A stretch of 64,000 nt of DNA from Paractinoplanes lichenicola (GCF_016785085.1 NZ_JAENHO010000002.1:620001-684000), one strand, 5' to 3'; counted from the stretch's first letter, positions 50,958 to 59,839 are shown. Made by a program: numbers and translations. Notes: generated by a model not told the origin, from the letters alone.

Positions 50958-50977
50958 GGGTAGGGCTAGCCCTACCC
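50958..50977. promoter_or_regulatory. Perfect 20-bp palindrome GGGTAGGGCTAGCCCTACCC
   Basis: The palindrome is 57-76 bp before the start of the sensor-domain membrane protein, upstream of its likely -10 box TAGCGT. Its length and perfect symmetry strongly suggest a dimer-binding operator, perhaps for a LuxR-type response regulator as sensor-domain genes are often linked to such systems. Confidence 0.65.
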
Positions 50978-51033
50978 TCGATCGACCGGCTCACCGGATC
51001 GGCCCGCGCCCCGGCCGCGCATAGCGTCAGGTC

Positions 51034-51639
51034 ATGACCACGACGCAGCTCGAAATGCCCCTGGCCGTCCGGCTCTGGCCCCGGGTGGCCGCCGACACCC
51101 GCTACGTGCTGACCGGCCTCCCGCTGGCCGTGGCCTCCTTCACGGTCTGCCTGACCCTCCTCACCGCCGGCCTGACCCTGGCCGTGGTCTGGATCGGGAT
51201 TCCCCTGCTGGTCCTCACGATGACCCAGGCCCGCGCCTTCGCCGCCGGGGAACGTTCCCGGCTCGCGGCCCTCGGCGACCACCTGCCCACACCCTCGTAC
51301 GGCGGGAGCCGACGCGTGCTCGCCATGCTGACCGACCCGCAGTCGTGGCAGGACGTGATGCACGCGACCCTGCGCTGGATCCCCAGCACGATCTCGACCT
51401 CGCTCGTGCTCACGTGGTGGGCCGGCGTGCTCGGCGGCGCCACGTACGCCCTGTGGGGCTGGGCGTTGCCCGACGGCCCCGACGACACGGACCTCCCGCA
51501 GCTGCTCGGCCTGGGCGACTCCTACCTCACGGCCACCGGCTTCTACCTGATCGTGGCCCTCGTCGCCGCGGCCACCCTCCCGCTCGTCACCCACTTCGCG
51601 GCCCGCCTGGAGGCCGGCTTCGCCCGCGCCCTGCTCTGA
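51034..51639 (+). CDS. Putative sensor-domain membrane protein
   Basis: The 201-residue protein has about four hydrophobic helices (34-70, 120-145, 170-190) in the pattern of the actinobacterial 'putative sensor' domain usually found N-terminal to NarL-type kinases. Here it stands alone without a kinase. TAGCGT ends 7 nt before the ATG. A perfect palindrome upstream implies specific regulation. Confidence 0.8.
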   Translation: MTTTQLEMPLAVRLWPRVAADTRYVLTGLPLAVASFTVCLTLLTAGLTLAVVWIGIPLLVLTMTQARAFAAGERSRLAALGDHLPTPSYGGSRRVLAMLTDPQSWQDVMHATLRWIPSTISTSLVLTWWAGVLGGATYALWGWALPDGPDDTDLPQLLGLGDSYLTATGFYLIVALVAAATLPLVTHFAARLEAGFARALL

Positions 51640-51665
51640 TCGCGAACTCCGGGCAGAATCGGGCC

Positions 51666-52163
51666 ATGGTGGACCATCCGCGGCTGCACCCGCCGGAGCG
51701 GGAGACGTTGGAGCAGTTTCTCGAGCAGCACCGCGGGATGACGCTGGCGGCGCTCGACGGGCTCGGCGACGAGGTGGCGGCCGCTCGTCTGCTGCCCGAC
51801 ACTGCCATGACCATCGGCGGCATCGTGAAGCACCTCGCGCACATGGAGGATCTCTGGTTCACGCGCACGCTGCTCGGGGATGCGTGGCCGTCGCCGTGGG
51901 AGGCGGTGGGTGATGACGAGAGCTGGGCCTGGGAGTCGGCGCGGGACGACTCGGTCGCGGAGTTGCGGGAGCTCTATTCGGCGGCCTGCGAGCGCAGCCG
52001 GGCCGCGGTGGCGCGGTTCGGCGATCTGGACGCGCGGGCGGCGCTGCCGTCGTTCGGGAAGGCGCCGGTCAGCCTGCGCTGGATGATCGTGCAGATGATC
52101 CGCGAGACCGCCCAGCATCGCGGCCACCTCGACCTGATGCTGGACGTCGTGCGCCGCGGTTAG
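51666..52163 (+). CDS. DinB family protein
   Basis: The 165-residue protein has His in GGIVKHLAHMEDLWFTRTLL and in MIRETAQHRGHLDLM, the metal triad of DinB/DUF664 proteins (thiol-dependent transferases). It follows the sensor-domain gene by 26 bp and overlaps the convergent repeat protein gene by 4 nt. Confidence 0.9.
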   Translation: MVDHPRLHPPERETLEQFLEQHRGMTLAALDGLGDEVAAARLLPDTAMTIGGIVKHLAHMEDLWFTRTLLGDAWPSPWEAVGDDESWAWESARDDSVAELRELYSAACERSRAAVARFGDLDARAALPSFGKAPVSLRWMIVQMIRETAQHRGHLDLMLDVVRRG

Positions 52164-53053
52164 CGCTGTTCCTCGACGCGCTCCTCGCCGCGGCGGCGCA
52201 GCATCTTGAGGCCGGGCAGGCCGGCGATCGCCAGGTGCAGATCCTCGGTCACCTCGAGCAGTTTGTGCAGGTCGGGGCCGACCTGGTCGAGCTTGCCGAG
52301 CAGCGGCATCACGTCGTCGACCAGGTGGGCCCGCAGCGCCGGCAGCTGGTCGACCATCCGGATCGCCGCGGTGACTTCCTCGGGCGAGAGCTCGTTGACG
52401 AATCGTTGCGCTATCGGGGCACCCTTCAAGAGCGTTTCCGAGTACGCCTCCAGCAGCCGGGCGGCTTCCTGAGCGGCGGCCGCGGCCTGCTCGACGACAC
52501 CCTCGGCGGCGTCCGAGATGCCGACGGCGCGCAGCACCACCGTGCCGGCCCGCTCGCTCACCTCTTCCGCCCCGCCCACGACGACCCCGGCCCGCGAGCT
52601 GATCTCCTCGGCGCTGCCCACGACGACCCCGGCGCGGGAGCTGATGTCTTCGGCGGTGCCGACGACCGCCCCGGCGCGGGAGCTGATCTCTTCGGCGGTG
52701 CCGACGACCGCCCCGGCGCGGGAGCTGATCTCTTCGGCGTGGCCGACCACGACGTCGGCGCGGGCGCTGATCGCCACCGCCTGGCCCACGACGTCGGAGG
52801 CGGCCGCGGCGATCGCGCGGGCCTCGGTGACCGTCGCCTCGGCCGCCTCGACGACCGCGCCGACCCGGTGGATCAGCCCCTCGGCCTCGTCGGCGAGCAT
52901 CGTGACGCGGCTCACCAGCAGCTCGGTCTGGCCGAGCACGCTGATCACCCGGACGGGGACGGTGGCCACCGCGGCCGCGGTCTCGACCGCCTGACCCACG
53001 GCGTAACGGGCTAGCTCGGCGAGCGCGGACGGTGACACCAACGGGAAGCGCAT
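52160..53053 (-). CDS. Long helical repeat protein with six 14-residue repeats
   Basis: The 297-residue protein is predicted almost wholly helical. Residues 95-178 are six tandem 14-residue units of the type ISSRAGAVVGTAEE, i.e. two heptads each, suited to a coiled coil or amphipathic membrane-lying helix. The N-terminal 20-60 (QAVETAAAVATVPVRVISVL) is hydrophobic and may sit in the membrane. A GATGGAGGC ribosome site precedes ATG 53053. No family recognised; apolipoprotein-like or MCP-like helical bundles are the nearest visual match. Confidence 0.82.
   Translation of the reverse strand: MRFPLVSPSALAELARYAVGQAVETAAAVATVPVRVISVLGQTELLVSRVTMLADEAEGLIHRVGAVVEAAEATVTEARAIAAAASDVVGQAVAISARADVVVGHAEEISSRAGAVVGTAEEISSRAGAVVGTAEDISSRAGVVVGSAEEISSRAGVVVGGAEEVSERAGTVVLRAVGISDAAEGVVEQAAAAAQEAARLLEAYSETLLKGAPIAQRFVNELSPEEVTAAIRMVDQLPALRAHLVDDVMPLLGKLDQVGPDLHKLLEVTEDLHLAIAGLPGLKMLRRRGEERVEEQR
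52520..52771. repeat. Six tandem 42-bp repeats
   Basis: The units encode the 14-residue repeats of the helical protein. Central copies are almost identical at DNA level (CGACGACCGCCCCGGCGCGG recurs), while the outer ones diverge, as expected from recent expansion in the middle. Confidence 0.9.
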
Positions 53054-53192
53054 GCCTCCATCATGCGGCAGAACGTCACGTCCGGCCGGTAGTCACCCGC
53101 GGTGAGCGCGAGTCACCCGTACGTCGATAGTCTCTGTCAATCTCGTATGCGAAGCACGCTAGGACGCACATGAACCGGCGCGACACGGCACT

Positions 53193-54158
53193 ATGGCAGG
53201 CGTGCGACGTACGCGGAATTGGATCTTGGCCATCGCGACGGTGGGGCTCCTCGGGGGTGCGGGGTTGGTCGGCGTGGGCATGATGCGCGACGACTCCGGC
53301 GCCGGCCCGATCGGCACCTTCAGCGACGCGGCCAACGCGGCGAACGCGGCCCCCGCCTCGACCGGCCCGGCCCGCGTACGGGCGCAGGTGGCGCCGGTGC
53401 CCAGCGGCCCGTCGCAGGCCGAGCTGGCCGCGCAGGAGCGTGCCAAGCGGGTCAAGGCCCTCGACGCCGCGCTCAAGAAGTACGCCGCGAGCGCCCCCGA
53501 GTTCTCGGTGGCCGTGCTCGACCGCCGCACCGGGCAGCGCTATTCGTTCCGGGGCACCGAGAAGTACGAGACCGCCAGCGTCGTCAAGGTGCAGGTGCTC
53601 GCGTGCCTGCTGCTCAAGGCCCAGGACGCCGGCCGCGACCTCACGGCAACCGAGTTGTCCCTGGCCAAGCGGATGATCCGGCTCAGCGACAACGATGCCA
53701 CGACGTCCCTTTTCGCCAAGCTCGGCCGGGCCGGTGGCGTCGGCGCGTGCAACAAGCGGCTCGGGCTGACCGAGACCAAGGTCAACAGCGCCTGGGGCCT
53801 GACCCGCACGACGGTGAACGACCAGGTCAAGCTGCTGTCCGAGCTGGTCGACACGTCGGGCCCGCTCGACGTCGGCTCGCGCAAGCTGGCCTACACGCTG
53901 ATGAGCACGGTCGACGACAGCCAGGACTGGGGCGTGCCCGCCGTCGCCAAGGCCGGCGAGAAGTTCACGGTCAAGAACGGCTGGCTGGCCCGCTCGACCG
54001 AGAACTACCGCTGGATCATCAACTCGGTCGGCCGGGTCACGGGCCCGCGGACCGACATCTCGATCGCCGTCCTGTCGCACGACAACGGCACGATGTCGGG
54101 CGGCATCACCTCGGTGCAGAAGGTCGCCAAGCTCACCCGGCAGCACCTGAAGTATTAG
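53193..54158 (+). CDS. Class A beta-lactamase-like serine hydrolase
   Basis: The 321-residue protein has an N-terminal membrane anchor or signal (about 9-30) and an Ala/Pro-rich linker. The penicillin-recognising fold follows, with S129-x-x-K132 (ASVVKVQ), SDN (165-167, LSDNDATT) and KNG in place of KTG (VKNGWL). Loss of the usual Thr and no clear Omega-loop Glu make true beta-lactamase activity doubtful; many actinobacterial homologues are secreted hydrolases of unknown substrate. It overlaps the convergent DedA gene by 26 nt. Confidence 0.87.
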   Translation: MAGVRRTRNWILAIATVGLLGGAGLVGVGMMRDDSGAGPIGTFSDAANAANAAPASTGPARVRAQVAPVPSGPSQAELAAQERAKRVKALDAALKKYAASAPEFSVAVLDRRTGQRYSFRGTEKYETASVVKVQVLACLLLKAQDAGRDLTATELSLAKRMIRLSDNDATTSLFAKLGRAGGVGACNKRLGLTETKVNSAWGLTRTTVNDQVKLLSELVDTSGPLDVGSRKLAYTLMSTVDDSQDWGVPAVAKAGEKFTVKNGWLARSTENYRWIINSVGRVTGPRTDISIAVLSHDNGTMSGGITSVQKVAKLTRQHLKY

Positions 54159-54735
54159 GGGCCTCGGCCGTGGCCCGGGCCTCGCGGCGCTTCGAGATCC
54201 ACGAGATCGTCTGGTTCACGATCAGGATGACCAGGACGGCGGCGACCACGCCCTCCCACGGCTCGGGGAAGATCGAGCCGCCGGCCACCCCGATGGCGGC
54301 GTAGACGGTCGACCACAGCGCGCAGGCCGGGGCGTTGGCCACCACGAAGGTGCGCCACGGCATGCCCAGGAAGGCCGCCGCCAGCAGCACCGGCACCCGG
54401 CCGCCGGGGATCAGGCGGGAGACCAGCAGCACCGGGATCTGGCTTTTGTGGAGCTTCTCCTTCACCGCCGCCAGGTGCTCCTCGTCGCGCAGCCAGCGCA
54501 GGCGCCGGGCCAGCTTCTCGCCGCCGAACCGGCACATCGCGTACATCACCAGATCGCCCACGTACGCCCCGGCGGCGCCGGCCGCGATCACGAAGACGAT
54601 GGTGAGCGGGTGGTGCTCGTGGAAGGCCAGCGCGGCCGCACCGCTGACGGCGGCCCCGGTCGGCACGATCGGCAGGATGGCGCCGAACGCCACCACCGCG
54701 AACAACCAGGCCAGCGCGCCCAGGGTGGCGATCAC
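54133..54735 (-). CDS. DedA family membrane protein
   Basis: The 200-residue protein has about five hydrophobic stretches and the DedA signature: GDLVMYAMCRFGG, a charged cytosolic segment, and SRLIPGGRVPVLLAAAFLGMPWRTF. DedA proteins are lipid scramblase-like (undecaprenyl phosphate or phospholipid recycling). GTG 54735 overlaps the stop of the MBL gene, so they are coupled. Confidence 0.9.
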   Translation of the reverse strand: MIATLGALAWLFAVVAFGAILPIVPTGAAVSGAAALAFHEHHPLTIVFVIAAGAAGAYVGDLVMYAMCRFGGEKLARRLRWLRDEEHLAAVKEKLHKSQIPVLLVSRLIPGGRVPVLLAAAFLGMPWRTFVVANAPACALWSTVYAAIGVAGGSIFPEPWEGVVAAVLVILIVNQTISWISKRREARATAEAPNTSGAAG

Positions 54736-55508
54736 GCGGTGGGGCCGATCGTCAGGCTCTCGCCGGGCGCCAGCACCCGCACCACGGAGTCGGGGGCGGC
54801 GCGCTCGGCCTTGCGGGCGAAGGTGACCCCGGGCTCGCGGAACATGTGCGAGCGGACCCGGCTCAGGCCCATCGGCCACAGCGTGCCGTAGTGCACCGGC
54901 ACCGCCCACGACGCCTTCGCGCGGCGCAGGGCCTCGGCGCCCGCCTCCGCGTCGAGGTGGCCGTGCGAGCCGAGCGTGGGGCCCCAGCCGCCGACCGGAA
55001 TCAGGGCCAGGTCGAGCGGGGCGAGGTCGCTCATCTCGTCGAACAGGCCGGTGTCGCCCGCATACCACGTGCGGGAGGCGCCCTCGACGACGAACCCGAT
55101 GGCGATCGCGCGCTCCCGCGACCAGGGGCCGCGGCCGCCGTCGTGGGCGGCGGGCACGGCCCTGACCCGTACGGACCCCGCGGTTGTCTCTTCCCCGGGG
55201 GCGAGCTCGATCGTGCGGGCGGCCGCCTCGGCGCCCAGGCAACGGGCCACGAACGGCGCGGCGCCGCGCGGGACGATCAGCTGGGGACGGCCGCCGAGCT
55301 TGCGCAGCGACGCCACGTGGAAGTGGTCGGCGTGCAGGTGGGAGAGCAGCACCGCGTCGGGCACGCCGGGCAGCTCAGGCGTGGGACCGGTCATGCGTTT
55401 GAGGTGGGCCACCCGATCGGTGAGCACCGGGTCGGTGAGCAGGGTGGTGCCCGAGTCCTCCAGCCAGACGGTGCTGTGGCCCCACCAGGTGACCGTTGTC
55501 ATGCTCAC
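54732..55508 (-). CDS. MBL-fold metallo-hydrolase (UlaG/NAPE-PLD-like)
   Basis: The 258-residue protein has the HLHADH metal motif, VPAAHDGGRG and YAGDTGLFDEM, the ligand series of UlaG/NAPE-PLD-like enzymes that cleave lactones or phosphodiesters. TACCTT ends 7 nt before GTG 55508, favouring this start over ATG 55502. Coupling to DedA and divergence (64 bp) from the lipid kinase operon suggest a lipid phosphoester substrate; this is inference. Confidence 0.88.
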   Translation of the reverse strand: MSMTTVTWWGHSTVWLEDSGTTLLTDPVLTDRVAHLKRMTGPTPELPGVPDAVLLSHLHADHFHVASLRKLGGRPQLIVPRGAAPFVARCLGAEAAARTIELAPGEETTAGSVRVRAVPAAHDGGRGPWSRERAIAIGFVVEGASRTWYAGDTGLFDEMSDLAPLDLALIPVGGWGPTLGSHGHLDAEAGAEALRRAKASWAVPVHYGTLWPMGLSRVRSHMFREPGVTFARKAERAAPDSVVRVLAPGESLTIGPTA

Positions 55509-55572
55509 GAGCTAAAGGTACAGAGCCGCTGGGGAGTTTCAGTCGTTACCTCAGCCGGGCAAACTGTGCCGC

Positions 55573-56538
55573 GTGACGGGACCCCGCAGCGCAGTTGTCG
55601 TAAACCCCACCAAAGTGCCCGATATGGAGCTTCTCCATCGGATCGTCGACGAGGGTGTCGACAGCGTCGGCTGGCCCCGCCCGGCCTGGTACGAGACGAC
55701 GCCCGACGATCCCGGCGAGGGCCAGGCCAAGCAGGCCGTGGAGGACGGCGCCGAGCTGGTGTTCGCCTGCGGCGGCGACGGCACGGTGATGGCCGTGGTG
55801 ACCGCGCTGGCCGGCACCGAGACGACGATGGCCGTGCTCCCGGCCGGCACGGGCAACCTGCTCGCGGCCAACCTGGGCCTCGGCACCGACGCGGCCACCG
55901 GCGTGCAGGTCGCCATCGAGGGCGGGCGCCGCCGCATCGACGTGGGCGTCTGCGACGGCAAGTGCTTCGTGGTGATGGCCGGCATGGGGTTCGACGCCCA
56001 GATGCTCGAGGGCACGTCAGAGCAGGCCAAGAAGCGGATCGGCTGGCTCGCGTACGTGGGCGGGGCGCTCAAGCACCTGCGGGACAGGCCGATGCGGGCC
56101 CGGATCGTGCTGGACGACCGGCCGCCGATGCCGCGCCGCCCCCGTACGGTGATCGTCGGCAACGTGGGCCGGCTGCAGGGCGGGGTGCGGCTGCTGACCG
56201 AGGCCGACCCGGCCGACGGGCAGCTCGACGTGGCCGTGCTGAGCCCCAACAACCTGGCCCACTGGGTGTCGCTGGCCTGGGGCGTGGTCCGCCGCCGCGA
56301 CCGGGTGCCGCTGATGGAGACGTACACGGCCTCCAAGATCGAGATCCATTCCCGCAGCACGCAGCCCCGCCAGCTCGACGGCGACCTGATCGAGCCCGGC
56401 CGCACCCTCAAGATCTCCGTACGGCCCAAGGCCCTGCTGCTCAGCGTGCCGCGGCCCGCCGGCGACGACGACCTCGCGTACGACGTGAGCGCCGCGGCCG
56501 AGGCGGCCGAGGACATCCGTGAGGCGGCCCGTGAGTAG
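55573..56538 (+). CDS. Diacylglycerol/lipid kinase family protein
   Basis: The 321-residue protein has the DAGK nucleotide motif FACGGDGTVMAVVTAL and PAGTGNLLAANLGLG, followed by MAGMGFDAQML. It phosphorylates a lipid such as diacylglycerol. It is the first gene of a four-gene operon and overlaps the next gene by 8 nt. Confidence 0.92.
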   Translation: MTGPRSAVVVNPTKVPDMELLHRIVDEGVDSVGWPRPAWYETTPDDPGEGQAKQAVEDGAELVFACGGDGTVMAVVTALAGTETTMAVLPAGTGNLLAANLGLGTDAATGVQVAIEGGRRRIDVGVCDGKCFVVMAGMGFDAQMLEGTSEQAKKRIGWLAYVGGALKHLRDRPMRARIVLDDRPPMPRRPRTVIVGNVGRLQGGVRLLTEADPADGQLDVAVLSPNNLAHWVSLAWGVVRRRDRVPLMETYTASKIEIHSRSTQPRQLDGDLIEPGRTLKISVRPKALLLSVPRPAGDDDLAYDVSAAAEAAEDIREAARE

Positions 56539-57574
56539 TACGGAGCCGGTCCCCGAGACGCGGGACATGCGGGGGGAGGAGCTCTCGGCCGACGACGCCG
56601 TGCACGCGCTCTACCACTACGGCCGCTGGCCGCTGGTGCGCGACGCGTTCATCCGGTTCCGCTACGGCGACGGCTTCAGTCATGCCCGCGCCTTCGCCTT
56701 CCAGCTCTGCCTGGCCATCGTGCCGTTCCTCATCGCCCTGGCCGGTCTCGCGGCCGACCTGGGCGCCGAGGACGGCGGGCGGGTCGTGGCCGAGACGATC
56801 CTCGAGCTGACCCCGGGCGCGAGCGATCCGCTGGTGGGCGAGCTGCTCGAGGACAGTGAGAGCAGCAGCGACGCCGGTGAGGTGGCGCTGACCCTCGGTC
56901 TGATCACCGGCCTGGTCGCGCTGATGACCGCGATGGCCCAGATCGAGCGGGGTGCCAACCGCATCTACGGCGTCGAGCGGGACCGGCCGGCGCTGTTCAA
57001 ATACCTCTGGGCCGGGCTGCTCGCGGTGTGCGCGGGCATTCCCGCCCTGTTCGGGTTCCTGCTGCTCGTGGGGGGCCGAGCCTTCGGCGACGCGGGGGCC
57101 CGGCATTGGCCGTGGGCCGGCGACGTGCGGGTGGCCTGGGATTTCGTACGGTGGCCGCTGAGCCTGCTGCTGATCATCTTCGCGGTCGGCCTGCTGTTCA
57201 AATACTCGCCCCGCCGCCGTCAGCCCGGCTACTCCTGGCTGCTGTTCGGGGCCGTGGTCGCGACCGCGCTGTGGTGGCTGGCCAGCCTGCTGCTCGCCGG
57301 GTACGTGCGCTTCGGCAGCAACTTCGGCGCCACGTACGGGCCGCTGACCGCGATCATGGCGCTGCTGCTCTGGGCCAACCTCACCGGCATCGCGTTGTTC
57401 CTCGGCATCGCGTTCGCGGCTCAGCTCGAGGCGGCCCGGGTCGGGGTCGAGCGGCCCGCGCTGCAGGACAAATGGGAACCGAGCCCCGACGAGCCCAAGG
57501 CGAAGAGCGGTAAGCCCCGGCCGCGGCGACCGGCCCGCATCGGGCGCGGTGTACGGGAGAAGCGCTCCGGGTAA
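56531..57574 (+). CDS. YihY/BrkB-family membrane protein
   Basis: The 347-residue protein has six membrane helices with the family motifs GDGFSHARAFAFQLCLAIVP, TALWWLASLLLAGYV and FGATYGPLTAIMALLLWANL. Earlier called ribonuclease BN in error; its true role is unclear. GAGG lies 6 nt before GTG 56531. A basic C-terminal tail (PKAKSGKPRPRRPARIGRG) is cytosolic. It lies between lipid kinase and lipid phosphatase genes, suggesting membrane-lipid work. Confidence 0.92.
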   Translation: MSSTEPVPETRDMRGEELSADDAVHALYHYGRWPLVRDAFIRFRYGDGFSHARAFAFQLCLAIVPFLIALAGLAADLGAEDGGRVVAETILELTPGASDPLVGELLEDSESSSDAGEVALTLGLITGLVALMTAMAQIERGANRIYGVERDRPALFKYLWAGLLAVCAGIPALFGFLLLVGGRAFGDAGARHWPWAGDVRVAWDFVRWPLSLLLIIFAVGLLFKYSPRRRQPGYSWLLFGAVVATALWWLASLLLAGYVRFGSNFGATYGPLTAIMALLLWANLTGIALFLGIAFAAQLEAARVGVERPALQDKWEPSPDEPKAKSGKPRPRRPARIGRGVREKRSG

Positions 57575-57584
57575 AGCCCGCTAT

Positions 57585-59069
57585 GTGACCGACGACAATC
57601 ATGTGGTGGAACGCGCCGGATGGGCGCCGGTAAGGCATTTCGCCGGGCGTAGCGTGGCCGGCCTGGCCGCGGTGGTGCTCGCGGGCCTCGGGTTCGGCCT
57701 GTTGCTGCTGCTCGTGCGGGGCAACTGGACCCCGCTGCGCGAGCTCGACCAGTCGATCGCCGAGGGCATGAACAACCTGGTCGCGCCGCATCCGGCGGTC
57801 GTCAAGGTGATCACCACGATCACCTCGCTGGGTGGCCGGGGCGTGCTGATCCCGCTGGTCACGATGGTGGTGCTGTGGCTGCTGATCCGCCGCCGCCCGC
57901 GCCTGGCGATCTATCTGGCGGTCACCGGCCTCGGCGCGATGATCCTCGACCCGTCGCTCAAGGCCCTGGTCGGCCGGCTGCGCCCGGTGGTCGCCGACCC
58001 GGTCGCGTTCGGCGGCGGCAACAGCTTCCCGAGCGGGCACACGCTGGGCGCGACGATCGTCTGGGGCTCGCTGGCCCTGGTGCTGCTCTCGGCCACCCGC
58101 GGGCGCTGGAAGGGCGCGATCCTGGCCGTCGCGGCCCTGATCATCGTGACCGTCGGGCTGACCCGCATCGCCCTGAGCGTGCACTTCCTCTCCGACGTGC
58201 TCGCCGGGTGGCTGCTCGGCCTGGCCTGGATCAGCATCACCGCGTACGCGTTCCGGGTGTGGCGCCGCGAGGCCGGGCACCCCGTCCCGCCCGTCACCGA
58301 CGGCCTCGAGCCGGAGGCCTCCGCCGACCTCGAGCCCGCCCCGGCCGAGGAGAAGGTGCTGCCCCACCCGTGGGCCAAGGGCGCCGAGATCCTGGTCGGC
58401 TGGGTGTTCACGTTCGGCGTCCTCTACTTCGTCGGGTACGCCTTCACGAACTGGACGAATGACACCGCGTTCGGCTCGTGGGACGAGGGCGTGAACCGGT
58501 GGCTGCAGACGTTCCGCACCGAGCGGCTCGACTACCTGAGCTGGCTCGCCTCCAAGGCCGGCGACACCCACGCGATCCTGATGATCTGCCTGGTCGTCTG
58601 CCCGCTGGCGCTGGCCCTGTGGCGGCAGTGGCGGCCGATCGTGTTCATCGTGCTGACCATGGCCGGCGAGCTCACCCTGTTCCTGACCAGCGCGGCCGCC
58701 GTCGGGCGCCCGCGGCCCCCGGTCGAGCAGCTGGACGGCCAGATGCCGACCTCGTCGTTCCCGTCGGGCCACATCGCGGCCACGATGTGCGTCTGGGTCG
58801 CCATCGCGGTCGTCGTCATGCCCCGCGTACGGCAGTGGTGGCGCTATGTCTTCCTGGCCCTCGCGGTGCTCATGCCGGCGCTGGTGGCGGTGTCCCGGAT
58901 GTATCGCGGCATGCACCACCCGACCGACGTGCTCGGGGCGGCGCTGCTGACGGCGTGCTGGGTCGGTGCGCTCTACTTGATCGTGCGGCCGAACGAGCGG
59001 GCCGTGACCGTCAGCGAGGCGGCGCTCGTCGTGCGGCAGCAGCAGGAGCAGAGGCCGGTGGCCGTATGA
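57585..59069 (+). CDS. Double PAP2 phosphatase membrane protein
   Basis: The 494-residue protein contains two PAP2 membrane domains in tandem. Domain 1 (about 30-225) has KALVGRLRP, SFPSGHT and TRIALSVHFLSD. Domain 2 (about 265-475) has AVGRPRP, SFPSGHI and SRMYRGMHHPTD, but the Lys of motif 1 is Ala. A charged linker (about 225-265) joins them. It should remove phosphate from lipid phosphates such as phosphatidic acid or undecaprenyl diphosphate. It follows the BrkB gene by 10 bp and overlaps the next gene (ATGA). Confidence 0.92.
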   Translation: MTDDNHVVERAGWAPVRHFAGRSVAGLAAVVLAGLGFGLLLLLVRGNWTPLRELDQSIAEGMNNLVAPHPAVVKVITTITSLGGRGVLIPLVTMVVLWLLIRRRPRLAIYLAVTGLGAMILDPSLKALVGRLRPVVADPVAFGGGNSFPSGHTLGATIVWGSLALVLLSATRGRWKGAILAVAALIIVTVGLTRIALSVHFLSDVLAGWLLGLAWISITAYAFRVWRREAGHPVPPVTDGLEPEASADLEPAPAEEKVLPHPWAKGAEILVGWVFTFGVLYFVGYAFTNWTNDTAFGSWDEGVNRWLQTFRTERLDYLSWLASKAGDTHAILMICLVVCPLALALWRQWRPIVFIVLTMAGELTLFLTSAAAVGRPRPPVEQLDGQMPTSSFPSGHIAATMCVWVAIAVVVMPRVRQWWRYVFLALAVLMPALVAVSRMYRGMHHPTDVLGAALLTACWVGALYLIVRPNERAVTVSEAALVVRQQQEQRPVAV

Positions 59070-59839
59070 GGTTCATGACCTGGAACATCAAGACCGGCGG
59101 CAAGGGCCGGCTCGACGCGATCGCCACGGTGATCAAGCGGGAGCGGCCCGACCTGCTGGCCCTGCAGGAGCTGCGCGACTTCGACCGCGACGACGGCCGG
59201 ATCATGACCGGCCTGGCCAACGCGGTGGGCATGGTGCCGCACCTGGCCCGCTCGTTCCTCGGGCAGCCGGTCGCCGTGCTCGTCCGGCCGCCCCTGCAGG
59301 TCACCGACCGCGCGGCCGTACGGTTCCGCCTGCACCACGCGGCCGCGATCGTGACGGTGGCGACCCCGGCCGGCCCGCTTCGCGTGGTGAGCACTCACCT
59401 GAATCCGTTCTCGCCGTACCGCCGGATGCGCGAGGCGGTCTGGCTGGCCGCACGGTACAACCCGGACAAGCTGCCCACTGTCCTGGCCGGCGACCTGAAC
59501 GGCCTCGACCCGGGCACCGACCACACCGAGACGCTCGCCCCGCAGCCCGGCTTCCTGCGCGCCCGTCACCTGGCCGCGGACGGCACGGCCGACACCCGGG
59601 CGCTGGCCGCCTTCGGTGCCGCCGGCTATGTCGACCTGTGGAAACGGGTTGGCTCGGGCTCGCCGCTGACGGTGCCGACCACGCGCGGGGGCGGCCGCGA
59701 GTTCAGCCGCATGCGCCTCGACTACGTGCTGGCCAGCCCCCGGATCGCCGACGCCGCGTCCGATATGACGGTGATCCGCGGGGACGAGACCGAGTTCGCC
59801 TCAGATCACTACCCCGTACGGGTGGAAATGTCGCTCTAG
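59066..59839 (+). CDS. Endonuclease/exonuclease/phosphatase (EEP) family protein
   Basis: The 257-residue protein keeps all EEP landmarks: MTWNIKTGG, LALQELRDF, VVSTHLNPF, AGDLNG, RLDYVLAS and ASDHYPV. There is no signal peptide. EEP members cut DNA, sphingomyelin or inositol phosphates; its position at the end of a lipid operon favours a phosphodiester such as a lipid headgroup. Confidence 0.92.
   Translation: MRFMTWNIKTGGKGRLDAIATVIKRERPDLLALQELRDFDRDDGRIMTGLANAVGMVPHLARSFLGQPVAVLVRPPLQVTDRAAVRFRLHHAAAIVTVATPAGPLRVVSTHLNPFSPYRRMREAVWLAARYNPDKLPTVLAGDLNGLDPGTDHTETLAPQPGFLRARHLAADGTADTRALAAFGAAGYVDLWKRVGSGSPLTVPTTRGGGREFSRMRLDYVLASPRIADAASDMTVIRGDETEFASDHYPVRVEMSL

Noticed and set aside
52520..52771. 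CRISPR-like regular repeats
   Set aside because: The 42-bp units are adjacent without spacers and encode an in-frame 14-residue protein repeat.
53193..54158. Functional beta-lactamase resistance gene
   Set aside because: SxxK and SDN are present, but KTG is KNG and no clear Omega-loop ExxLN was found, so resistance should not be claimed from sequence.
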